DNA of 23,241 bases from Palsa-948 sp964481195 (GTDB lineage: Bacteria; Bacteroidota; Bacteroidia; Palsa-948). The stretch is taken from NCBI GenBank assembly GCA_964481195.1, contig CAYZTB010000047.1:1-23241 (forward strand), given 5' to 3'. Positions within the stretch are counted from its first letter, which is position 1; the number at the start of each line of letters is the position of its first letter. Positions 8,473 to 15,960 of this stretch are shown one piece after another. The notes under the pieces were generated by a model. It did not search any database, was not told where the DNA came from, and saw only the letters and a list, made by a program, of their open reading frames with translations. Made by a program: the position numbers and the translations under genes.

Positions 8473-8808
8473 TTAAATTTCCGGGTCTATTAAAGTTCCC
8501 CATCCGTCAAACTCTGCATTGTTTGCTTCAGCCAATGCATCCATTTTATCTGTCCAAATGGTAATGGATTCATCATCCATCTTCATTTTTTTAGTTATGC
8601 CCATCACACCCCAATTTTTACGTGCTGCATCCGGTTCATCAATGGCATATAATTTATAGCCTAGCTTGAATAGGTCAATAGACAAATTACTTGCATCATC
8701 TTGCGAGCTGGTATAGAAAAAGAATTCTACTTCCAACAATGAATTATCTGTAGTAGAATAATGATCGATGAATTCTAAAACCCGCTCGTTAGCTGCCTTC
8801 CTACTCAT
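8473..8808 (-). CDS. RraB-like protein (ribonuclease E inhibitor family)
   Basis: The 111-residue acidic protein resembles the RraB family: an N-terminal helix, then a beta-alpha-beta unit containing VEFFFYTSSQDDA (27-39), and the highly typical ending EFDGWGTLID at 99-108. In Escherichia coli, RraB binds RNase E and changes its activity; whether the protein does so here is untested, because RNase E/G of Bacteroidota differs. Its ATG overlaps the adk stop as ATGA (8805-8808), so the two are translationally coupled, and obg follows 15 bases later. No signal peptide or membrane segment is present, so it is cytoplasmic. Confidence 0.8.
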   Translation of the reverse strand: MSRKAANERVLEFIDHYSTTDNSLLEVEFFFYTSSQDDASNLSIDLFKLGYKLYAIDEPDAARKNWGVMGITKKMKMDDESITIWTDKMDALAEANNAEFDGWGTLIDPEI

Positions 8809-9389
8809 TTTACTTTTGCTACTGAATTTATATTATTGCAAAGTTCATCAAATATTTGATCAATAGAGCCAACTCCAGGAATAGATTTTAACTTTCCTTG
8901 AACCTTATAAAAATCTTTTAATGGAGCTGTCTTGGTGCTGTACTCTTTTACTCGGTTTCGTACTATTGTTTCATCCCGATCATCTACTCTGCCGGAATCT
9001 TTTCCTCTTAAGATGATACGTTTTGTTAACTCCTCTTCATCCACTTCCAATGCAAGGGTTAATACAATGGGTATGTTTTTATCTGCTAAAAATTTGTCCA
9101 ATGCCTGTGCCTGTGCAGTCGTTCTAGGAAATCCATCAAAAATAAATCCTTTGGAGCTAGATGCTTTATTTACTTCAGATTCGAGCATTTTGATAGTCAC
9201 TTCATCTGGGACCAAATCACCCTTATCCATATAACTTTTAGCAAGTGTACCAAGCTCGGTTCCCCCTTTAATGTTTGCACGAAAAATATCGCCCGTAGAA
9301 AGGTGAACCAAGTTATACTTTGAAACTAATTTCACTGCTTGTGTTCCTTTGCCAGCTCCCGGAGGACCAAATAAGACAATGTTTAACAT
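8805..9389 (-). CDS. adk: Adenylate kinase
   Basis: Adenylate kinase interconverts ATP plus AMP with two ADP and keeps the adenylate pool balanced. The 194-residue protein shows the P-loop GPPGAGKGT at 8-16, the AMP-site segment LSTGDIFR around 30-37, the FDGFPRT motif near 84-90, and DDRDE-containing LID residues near 135-139. It is the short-LID form without the four-cysteine zinc insert. The gene lies four bases after hpt and overlaps the RraB-like gene by four bases, forming part of a purine-salvage and ribosome operon. Confidence 0.97.
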   Translation of the reverse strand: MLNIVLFGPPGAGKGTQAVKLVSKYNLVHLSTGDIFRANIKGGTELGTLAKSYMDKGDLVPDEVTIKMLESEVNKASSSKGFIFDGFPRTTAQAQALDKFLADKNIPIVLTLALEVDEEELTKRIILRGKDSGRVDDRDETIVRNRVKEYSTKTAPLKDFYKVQGKLKSIPGVGSIDQIFDELCNNINSVAKVK

Positions 9390-9393
9390 AAAA

Positions 9394-9933
9394 TCAGGTT
9401 TTAAGTGAATAAACTTTTTTAAAATTCCTTCCTAATCCGTTATAATCTAATCCAAAACCTACAATAAAATCATTGGGAATATTCATTCCTTTATAATCTA
9501 TTTTAAAGCTTTTTTTATAGGCCTTTGGTTTGAAGAACAAGGTAGCAATTTTTATTGTTTTGGGTTTATGTTTTTTCAATTCAATCATTAATGATTCAAG
9601 CGTATTTCCTGAATCAACAATATCTTCCAACACAACCACCATCCTGCCTTTAATGTTTTCATTTACTCCTATCAATTTTTTTGCTTTTCCAGTAGAATCT
9701 GTTCCTTTATAAGAGGCGAGTTTTACGAATGAAAGCTCGCAATCTATATTTAACTTTTTTAACAAATCCGAAGTAAACATAAAAGAGCCATTAATAACAG
9801 AAACAAAAAGAGGTATCTCGCTTTTAAAGTCTTTATTGATTTTTGAAGCTATTTTTTTAATGGCTTTATCAATATCTTTTGAGGAGATGTATGACTGAAA
9901 TTTCTTATCCTGCAATTTAACGATCTCCTTCAT
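9394..9933 (-). CDS. hpt: Hypoxanthine phosphoribosyltransferase
   Basis: The enzyme makes IMP (and usually GMP) from the free base and PRPP in purine salvage. The 179-residue protein carries the PRPP-binding signature VVVLEDIVDSGNTL at 99-112, the SVINGSFMF loop near 45-53, and a base-binding region with K137-type and NDFIVGFGLDY residues near 153-163. It lies nine bases downstream of ggt and four bases upstream of adk. No Shine-Dalgarno sequence is evident before its ATG. Confidence 0.95.
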   Translation of the reverse strand: MKEIVKLQDKKFQSYISSKDIDKAIKKIASKINKDFKSEIPLFVSVINGSFMFTSDLLKKLNIDCELSFVKLASYKGTDSTGKAKKLIGVNENIKGRMVVVLEDIVDSGNTLESLMIELKKHKPKTIKIATLFFKPKAYKKSFKIDYKGMNIPNDFIVGFGLDYNGLGRNFKKVYSLKT

Positions 9934-9942
9934 ACTATTATA

Positions 9943-11700
9943 TTAGTAACCTACCGAAGTATCATCACCCCTTCGATCTGCTCCGCCTTCTAGTTTTCCT
10001 GTTGGCAATACTAAAATGCAATCCGTTCTGCCAATAGGACCACGAGGAATGAATTCATGCCCTTTCTTTTTCAACGCAACAATGGTTAAACTATCAATTG
10101 CCTCTTCTTCAACGAAAATAGAATCCGGCTTCCATTGATGATGAAATTTGGGAGCGTTCACTGCTTCATTCATGGTCATATCAAATTCAAAAACATTTAA
10201 TATGGTTTGAAAAACTGAAGTTATTATCGTAGAACCTCCGGGCGTTCCCACTACCATGTAGAGCTGATTGTCTTTTTCTATAATAGCAGGAGTCATAGAG
10301 CTAAGCATTCTTTTTGATGGAGCTATGGAGTTAGCTTCTGCTCCCACTAGACCGTATGCATTGGGCACGCCAGGCTTAGAGCTAAAGTCGTCCATTTCGT
10401 TATTTAATAAAAAGCCGGAGCCAGGCACAAACACTCCGGCACCATAGGAGCCGTTTAACGTAGTTGTTACAGATACTGCATTTCTCCACTGATCTACAAT
10501 TGAAAAATGAGTTGTCTCTTCTTTTTCTTTGGATGAATTAACTGTTGTTTTTTTAGGTGAATCCGAAAAAATACCTGCATGAATATTTATCGAACTAGTT
10601 GCAGTGTTGGCATTAAAACTTTTCATTCTTGAAATCAAATAATTTGAGTCTCGCAACTCGTTTACAGGAACAAGATAAAAATCTGCATCACCAAGATGTT
10701 GAGCACGATCTGCATAAACCCTGCGCTCTGCTTCTGTTAAAAGATGTGTGTATGCTTCGCTATTCCAACCATAGGTTTCCAAGGGAAATGTTTCAACCAT
10801 TTTTAATAGCTGCATCAAAGCAATACCACCACTAGAAGGAGGAGGCATTGAGACAACTTTTAAACCCTTATACCAGCCAGTGATAGGCTTACGCCAAACA
10901 CTTTGATAGGCATTAAGATCTTCAAAAGAAATAATTCCTTTGCTGCGTTTCATTTCCTTAATAATATTTTCTGCAGTAATTCCGGCATAAAATCCTTCCC
11001 TACCTTTGTCACGTATAAGCTTTAAAGTTGCAGCAAGATCTTTTTGAACTAATAAATCGCCAACCTTCCATTCAGCATTGCTTCTATTCACAAGAGTAAC
11101 ATTGTAAAGGGAATCATTCCAAGACAAAAAAACTGATTTTAACTTATTAAACTCTTTTGCCTGACGTTCTGAAATTGGAAATCCATTATCTGCTAAATCT
11201 ATAGCAGGTTGAACAAGTTCTATCCATGGCAACCTCCCATATTTCTGATGCGCTTTGACCATACCATCTACCGAACCCGGTACGCCAGCAGCAATAGAGC
11301 CACTACCACTCATATCAGGTATCACATTTCCCGCATTATCTAAATACATATCTCTAGTTGCTTTTAGAGGTGCTTTTTCTCTAAAATCCAAAGCATTTGT
11401 TTCGCCAGTATTCATGCGAACTACCATAAATCCTCCACCGCCAATATTTCCTGCATTGGGATAAGCTACAGCTAAAGCAAACTGTACTGCTACCGTAGCA
11501 TCTATTGCGTTGCCACCTTTTTTTAAAATAGATGCACCTACTTGTGATGCAATAGCACTGGCAGAAACCACCATGCCAGAATCAGCTATTAAACCAAAAC
11601 TTTTTTCCTGTGCTTTATCTTGCTTTTTAGCATAAGGAATATTGCAAGAAAAAACGATTAATAAGGTTAAAATAGCTATGAGTAAAATATTCCTTTTCAT
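9943..11700 (-). CDS. ggt: Gamma-glutamyltranspeptidase, probable lipoprotein
   Basis: GGT cleaves or transfers the gamma-glutamyl group of glutathione and related peptides outside the cytoplasm. It is made as a precursor that cuts itself. In the 585 residues the nucleophile and new N-terminus of the small subunit is T396, first residue of TTHFS, so the subunits would be about 1-395 and 396-585. Other family features are GNIGGGGFM at 84-92, PPPSSGG at 286-292 and the TPGGS oxyanion loop at 486-490. The N-terminus has a hydrophobic segment ending VFSC, a plausible lipobox with C19, so a membrane-anchored lipoprotein is likely. It heads the series ggt–hpt–adk–rraB–obg and has a -7 promoter box directly before its start. 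Confidence 0.95.
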   Translation of the reverse strand: MKRNILLIAILTLLIVFSCNIPYAKKQDKAQEKSFGLIADSGMVVSASAIASQVGASILKKGGNAIDATVAVQFALAVAYPNAGNIGGGGFMVVRMNTGETNALDFREKAPLKATRDMYLDNAGNVIPDMSGSGSIAAGVPGSVDGMVKAHQKYGRLPWIELVQPAIDLADNGFPISERQAKEFNKLKSVFLSWNDSLYNVTLVNRSNAEWKVGDLLVQKDLAATLKLIRDKGREGFYAGITAENIIKEMKRSKGIISFEDLNAYQSVWRKPITGWYKGLKVVSMPPPSSGGIALMQLLKMVETFPLETYGWNSEAYTHLLTEAERRVYADRAQHLGDADFYLVPVNELRDSNYLISRMKSFNANTATSSINIHAGIFSDSPKKTTVNSSKEKEETTHFSIVDQWRNAVSVTTTLNGSYGAGVFVPGSGFLLNNEMDDFSSKPGVPNAYGLVGAEANSIAPSKRMLSSMTPAIIEKDNQLYMVVGTPGGSTIITSVFQTILNVFEFDMTMNEAVNAPKFHHQWKPDSIFVEEEAIDSLTIVALKKKGHEFIPRGPIGRTDCILVLPTGKLEGGADRRGDDTSVGY

Positions 11701-11704
11701 ACGG

Positions 11705-11712
11705 CAAAGCTA
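11705..11712 (-). promoter_or_regulatory. ggt operon promoter, -7 element abutting the start codon
   Basis: On the minus strand this reads TAGCTTTG, an exact TAnnTTTG match, followed by only CCGT before the ATG at 11700. The predicted transcription start is the A of the ATG, giving a leaderless mRNA. The -33 position has only a T-rich partial match. Confidence 0.55.
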
Positions 11713-11781
11713 AAATTAATTGAATAAGAAAATGAGTAAGTAATAGGGTATAATTAGGAGTGTGTACGACATAGAACCATT

Positions 11782-11836
11782 AAATACAGAAACTGCTAAG
11801 AATACACAAAGGAATACCCGCAAAGTCCGCAAATTG
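11782..11836. repeat. Degenerate CACAAAG/CGCAAAG short repeats
   Basis: The 236-base gap between ggt and the alpha/beta hydrolase gene holds CACAAAG at 11805-11811, CGCAAAG at 11819-11825 and CGCAAAT at 11828-11834, within A-rich sequence. The pattern resembles the dispersed intergenic repeats at 17193-17233 and 20285-20375. I see no open reading frame worth calling in it. Confidence 0.4.
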
Positions 11837-11897
11837 TTCTTACTTATCAAATTTGTCGTGCGCCTATATGGATGTAGGCTTTCACTTTTTTAGTAAT

Positions 11898-11914
11898 TTT
11901 CGCAAGGTGCGAAA
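11898..11914 (+). other. Small hairpin upstream of the alpha/beta hydrolase gene
   Basis: TTTCGCA (11898-11904) and TGCGAAA (11908-11914) form a perfect 7-bp stem with a 3-base AGG loop. It overlaps a TAATTTTC sequence (11894-11901) that could be a -7 element, and is followed by the palindrome TTCGCGAA at 11923-11930. It may be an operator, a leader hairpin or chance. Confidence 0.3.
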
Positions 11915-11936
11915 TAAATTAATTCGCGAAATAAAA

Positions 11937-12731
11937 ATGAACTTGTTTTTCAGAAAAATAGAAAGTGAAAACCCTAATGAAAAAAGCAAAAAAATGCTTT
12001 TCTTTTTGCACGGGTTGTTTGGCTTATTAGACAATTGGAACACCGTTGGGAAAATGCTGTCAGATAAATTTGACGTTTATTTGGTGGACTTACGAAATCA
12101 CGGCAGCTCACCACATAGCGAGGAGTGGACATTTCCGGCCATGGCTGAAGATGTAAAAAAATTAATAGAAAGTATTTCTGAAAAAAAGCAAGATGCTCAA
12201 ATCATCTTAATGGGACATTCCTTAGGCGGTAAAGTAGCCATGCAGCTTTCTGCCATGTATCCCTCCTTGCTAGAAAAACTTATTGTGGCCGATATGGCTC
12301 CCAAAGAATACCCTGGCAAGCAATTTGATTTTATCGAAAAACTTTTATCGCTGGACCTTTCCATTCTCAAAACCAGGAAAGAAGCAGAAGCAACTTTATC
12401 AACTATCATAGGGGATTGGGCTACCACACAGCTACTTTTAAAAAACTTGCAATGGAATGAAGAAGAAAAGCTAGAATGGAAATTTAATTTGAAAGTTATT
12501 GCTAAAAATCAAGAAACGATAGGAAAAACATTTTCTCTAGAAGAGAAACAAATCAACACACCTACCCTATTCATTCGTGGTGAAAGGTCAAAATATATTT
12601 TAGATGCTGATTGGGAAACAATAAAACAAAGCTTTCCAAATTCAGAATTAATCACCCTAGCAGATGCCGGACACTGGCTTCATGCTGAAAAACCAAAAGA
12701 ATTTACAGAAGCTGTAGTGGGTTTTATTTAG
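11937..12731 (+). CDS. Alpha/beta-fold hydrolase, YbfF/ABHD11-like esterase
   Basis: The 264-residue protein is a cytoplasmic alpha/beta hydrolase. From the start at 11937 it shows the HGLFGLLDNW oxyanion segment near 25-34, DLRNHGSSPHS near 51-61, the nucleophile elbow GHSLGG with S95, the acid probably D119 in the VADMAP segment, and H246 in ADAGHWLHAE. These fit the YbfF/ABHD11 group of acyl or thioester esterases; the substrate is unknown. The frame is open to 11853, but the extra 28 residues are not family-like and the ATG at 11937 matches relatives. Its stop lies five bases from that of the convergent ABC exporter. Confidence 0.88.
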   Translation: MNLFFRKIESENPNEKSKKMLFFLHGLFGLLDNWNTVGKMLSDKFDVYLVDLRNHGSSPHSEEWTFPAMAEDVKKLIESISEKKQDAQIILMGHSLGGKVAMQLSAMYPSLLEKLIVADMAPKEYPGKQFDFIEKLLSLDLSILKTRKEAEATLSTIIGDWATTQLLLKNLQWNEEEKLEWKFNLKVIAKNQETIGKTFSLEEKQINTPTLFIRGERSKYILDADWETIKQSFPNSELITLADAGHWLHAEKPKEFTEAVVGFI

Positions 12732-12736
12732 AGAGG

Positions 12737-14578
12737 CTAGACAAAAATCTGCATATCGTACAACTTTTTGTACACGCCATTCTTCGCCAGCAGCTCTGTG
12801 TGTGTGCCTCGCTCGGCAATTTCGCCTTTTTGCAAAACAATTATTTCATTCGCGTGCTGAATGGTGGATAGCCTATGTGCAATAACAACAGAAGTCCTGT
12901 TTTGAATTAACTTATTTAACGCATCCTGCACCAACCGTTCCGATTCGCTATCGAGAGCCGATGTTGCTTCGTCTAAAATAAGGATGGCAGGATTTTTTAG
13001 TACTGCTCGAGCAATAGCGATACGCTGGCGCTGTCCACCCGATAATTTTCCACCCCGATCGCCAATATTTGTTTGGTATTTTTCAGGCATCTGATCAATA
13101 AACTCATGTGCATTAGCGATTTTTGCGGCTGCCACCACATCATCTTCCTTAACATGACTCATTCCTAAAGCTATATTATTGTAAACGGAGTCATTAAACA
13201 ATATGGATTCCTGCGTTACAATTCCCATCAAACTTCGTAGCGAAGATATTTTCAGGTCTTTTACCGATATGCCATCGATGGAAATATCTCCCTTATCAGC
13301 ATCATAAAAACGGGGTAACATATCTGCCAAGGTAGATTTTCCGGAACCCGACTGTCCAACTAATGCAATCGTTTTTCCCTTGGGAACTTTTAAGTTTATA
13401 TCTTTTAGCACCCAGCCAGTATCACCTTTGCGATAGGCAAAAGAAACATTTTTAAATTCTATTTCTCTGTTAAATGTAGATAGCACTTGGGGGTTAGCAG
13501 ACTCTTTGATAGATAAATCAGCAGCTAAAATCTTCTCCACACGTTCTGCCGAGGCAAGCCCTTTTTGGATGTTATAATATGCAGTGGTGAGTGCTTTAGA
13601 AGGAGCTATTAACTGATAAAATACTGCGATGTAGGTTATAAAGGATGCAGCAGCCAATTCCTCTCCAATAACTAATTTACCTCCTAAATAAACCAAAGTC
13701 ATGAGGACGGAAGCGCCTAAAAATTCACTTAAGGGTGAGGAGAGGTCAACCTTACGATACATTCCAATCATGATGTTGGTGTATTCTTCATTCTGATCTC
13801 TAAATTTTTTATCCACCTGCTTTTCAGCATTAAATGCTTTAATGATTCTTAAGCCACCTAACGTTTCTTCGATAATTGAAAAAAGAGTGCCCAACTGCAT
13901 TTTACCTTTTAAAGATGATTTACGAAGCGTACTTGCTACCCATCCTATTAATATTGCCGGCAGCGGAATCAGAATCATTACAATGAGCGTTAGTTCAGGA
14001 CTCATAAAGATTAAGGTTCCAAGTAATATCACAATGTTAATGGGATCTCTGAATAATAACTCTAACGACTGCATGATAGACCATTCAATTTCCTGCACAT
14101 CGGTGGTCATACGGGAAAGCATGTCGCCTTTGCGTTCATCAGAATAATACGAAAGTGGCAGCTCCAACGTTTTTTTGTGCATGGCGTTTCGTAAATCTTT
14201 CACCACACCATTTCTGATTGTTGCTAAAAAAAACATGGCAAAATAGCGAGCTAAGTTTTTCAGAAAGATAACAACCACCACCAAAATGCAGATAAATATC
14301 AGGGCATTTAACTTACCCTTCTCCGAAATAATATCAGACAAATAGTAGTAAAAATTATCGATGAGCGATTGAACCGAAAGCACCAAAACAGGCTTGCCCT
14401 TATCTAAAATAGTTTGATATTCATCCGCAGATTTCAGGAATAGAAGCTCCAGAAACGGAGCAATCATAGTTAAAGAAAAAAGAGAAAAAATGACTGAGAA
14501 AATATTGAAAACAACATTTAGCATAGCGTGTTGCCAATATCCTTTTACATAACTTAGTATTTGCAAAAATCGTTTCAT
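12737..14578 (-). CDS. MsbA-like ABC transporter, fused membrane and ATPase domains
   Basis: This 613-residue half-transporter has an N-terminal six-helix export domain (about 20-340) and a C-terminal nucleotide-binding domain (about 372-605). The ATPase motifs are complete: Walker A GQSGSGKST at 408-416, Q-loop Q456, signature LSGGQ at 512-516, Walker B ILILDE at 532-537, D-loop SALD at 540-543 and switch histidine H568. It would act as a homodimer at the inner membrane. The closest characterised type is the MsbA lipid A-core flippase, but drug and lipid exporters share this layout, so the substrate is not proven. The frame extends 39 codons upstream to 14695; those residues look unlike a transporter N-terminus and would overlap the rbfA promoter, so I use MKRFLQ at 14578. 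Confidence 0.92.
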   Translation of the reverse strand: MKRFLQILSYVKGYWQHAMLNVVFNIFSVIFSLFSLTMIAPFLELLFLKSADEYQTILDKGKPVLVLSVQSLIDNFYYYLSDIISEKGKLNALIFICILVVVVIFLKNLARYFAMFFLATIRNGVVKDLRNAMHKKTLELPLSYYSDERKGDMLSRMTTDVQEIEWSIMQSLELLFRDPINIVILLGTLIFMSPELTLIVMILIPLPAILIGWVASTLRKSSLKGKMQLGTLFSIIEETLGGLRIIKAFNAEKQVDKKFRDQNEEYTNIMIGMYRKVDLSSPLSEFLGASVLMTLVYLGGKLVIGEELAAASFITYIAVFYQLIAPSKALTTAYYNIQKGLASAERVEKILAADLSIKESANPQVLSTFNREIEFKNVSFAYRKGDTGWVLKDINLKVPKGKTIALVGQSGSGKSTLADMLPRFYDADKGDISIDGISVKDLKISSLRSLMGIVTQESILFNDSVYNNIALGMSHVKEDDVVAAAKIANAHEFIDQMPEKYQTNIGDRGGKLSGGQRQRIAIARAVLKNPAILILDEATSALDSESERLVQDALNKLIQNRTSVVIAHRLSTIQHANEIIVLQKGEIAERGTHTELLAKNGVYKKLYDMQIFV

Positions 14579-14592
14579 ACAGTTTTCAGTTG

Positions 14593-14601
14593 CGAAAGTT
14601 A
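14593..14601 (-). promoter_or_regulatory. Possible ABC exporter promoter, -7 element
   Basis: On the minus strand this reads TAACTTTCG, close to TAnnTTTG with one mismatch, about 15 bases before the ATG at 14578. The same nine bases occur on the plus strand at 14675-14683, facing rbfA. No -33 match at good spacing. Confidence 0.35.
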
Positions 14602-14655
14602 CAAAACGAAACAATTGAAATAATGTTGTATTTGCCGATATATTAACATAGACTG

Positions 14656-14691
14656 TTGACACATACGAAACGCCTAACTTTCGTACTTTCG
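14656..14691 (+). promoter_or_regulatory. Possible rbfA promoter
   Basis: Two overlapping -7 candidates precede rbfA: TAACTTTC at 14675-14682, with a TTG at 14656-14658 (16-base spacer), and TACTTTCG at 14684-14691. The second would start transcription two bases before the ATG at 14698, nearly leaderless. Each differs from the consensus at one fixed position. Confidence 0.35.
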
Positions 14692-14697
14692 CCATAC

Positions 14698-15099
14698 ATG
14701 TCCACCTTACGTCAAAATAAAGTCTCTCGCCTAATTCAAAAAGAGTTAGCTGATATTTTCCAAAAGGAAATGAGGAACGCCTTTGGCTCGGGTCTCATCT
14801 CTGTAACTCATGTATTTGTGAGTCCAGATATGGCCTTTGCCAAAACCTATTTAAGTCTGTTTGGCGTGCCAGACAAGGAAAAAACGTTGGCATCCATCAG
14901 GTCGCAAGTTAAAGAGGTAAGAAGATATTTAGGAATACGGGTAGGAAAACAGCTGCGCGTGGTTCCTGAAGTAGCCTTTTTTGTAGATGACTCAGGAGAT
15001 TATGTAGAAAAGATGGATAAGGTATTCAGCAGCTTAACTATTAGTCCTGAGGAAACTGAAGAAGAACCTGAAGAAAAACCAATTAAAAAAAAGAAGTAG
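14698..15099 (+). CDS. rbfA: Ribosome-binding factor A
   Basis: RbfA binds the immature 30S subunit and helps maturation of the 16S rRNA 5' end. The 133-residue protein has the family opening RQNKVSRLIQKELADIFQ, the SVTHVFVSPDMAFAKTYLS strand region (about 36-54) and the RVVPEVAFFVDDS segment (about 86-98). It ends in an acidic then lysine-rich tail. The frame is open 14 codons further upstream, but the ATG at 14698 fits the family and the likely promoter. It diverges from the ABC exporter across 119 bp and is followed after 48 bases by the methyltransferase gene. Confidence 0.94.
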   Translation: MSTLRQNKVSRLIQKELADIFQKEMRNAFGSGLISVTHVFVSPDMAFAKTYLSLFGVPDKEKTLASIRSQVKEVRRYLGIRVGKQLRVVPEVAFFVDDSGDYVEKMDKVFSSLTISPEETEEEPEEKPIKKKK

Positions 15100-15147
15100 A
15101 AAGAGTAAACCTCTTTTGACTAATACATAAATCTTTTCATTGCGGAC

Positions 15148-15960
15148 ATGGAATACGACCCAATAAAACGTTCTCTGGGAAATGTGTTTAACAAATCTCC
15201 TTTCCTCCGAAAAAATTTTTATAATCTTTTAGACTTGTTGCTGCTAAGAACTTGGCATGTGCATAAAGCGCTGAAGGCTTGGCGAAAGGAAAATGCCAAC
15301 AACGAAATTACAATTCTCGATGCAGGCTCCGGCTTTGGGCAATACAGCTATTGGATGACCAATCAATTTTCAAAAGCACAAATATTAGCAGTAGATGTTA
15401 AAGAAGAGCAAGTGCAAGACTCCAATTCTTTTTTTAGCAGCATTGGAAAAAACAATGTGAAATTCGAAGTAGCAGACCTGACAAAATTTGTACAGGAAAA
15501 TAAGTTTGACTTAGCACTTTCAGTGGATGTGATGGAACATATATTAGAAGATGTGCAGGTATTTAAAAACATACACGCATCGCTAAAATCAGGCGGTATG
15601 CTTCTTATCTCTACCCCTTCCGATCAGGGAGGAAGCGATGTACACGAGGAAAGTGCAGGATCTTTTATAGGTGAGCATGTTCGGGATGGATATAACATTA
15701 ATGAAATTCAAGATAAATTAAAGCTGGCAGGCTTCTATAAGATTGATGCTCAATATGCCTACGGAACACCCGGCAAAATTTCCTGGAGACTGTCCATGAA
15801 ATACCCCATGCTAATGCTTAGCAGCACAAAATTATTTTTCATCATTCTTCCTTTTTACTACCTACTTACCTACCCTTTTGCATTCGTATTAAACTACCTA
15901 GATACCTATTCAACCCATAAAACAGGAACCGGACTTATTGTTAAAGCCTGGAAAAATTGA
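15148..15960 (+). CDS. Class I SAM-dependent methyltransferase
   Basis: The 270-residue protein has a Rossmann methyltransferase core: motif I LDAGSGFGQYS at 57-67, an acidic residue ending strand two in AVDVKEEQ (D83), VADLTKF after strand three (108-114), and SVDVMEHI at 125-132 (motif IV region). The C-terminal part (about 226-250) is strongly hydrophobic, so the enzyme may be held at the membrane and act on a lipid or quinone-like substrate; that is inference. Its stop TGA overlaps the TTG start of the next permease gene (15957-15960), indicating coupling with a lipoprotein-export-type permease. The exact substrate is not recognisable. Confidence 0.85.
   Translation: MEYDPIKRSLGNVFNKSPFLRKNFYNLLDLLLLRTWHVHKALKAWRKENANNEITILDAGSGFGQYSYWMTNQFSKAQILAVDVKEEQVQDSNSFFSSIGKNNVKFEVADLTKFVQENKFDLALSVDVMEHILEDVQVFKNIHASLKSGGMLLISTPSDQGGSDVHEESAGSFIGEHVRDGYNINEIQDKLKLAGFYKIDAQYAYGTPGKISWRLSMKYPMLMLSSTKLFFIILPFYYLLTYPFAFVLNYLDTYSTHKTGTGLIVKAWKN

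Noticed and set aside
13842..14147. Plus-strand frame of 101 codons inside the ABC exporter gene
   Set aside because: Antisense shadow of a well-supported transporter; no signal, domain or promoter.
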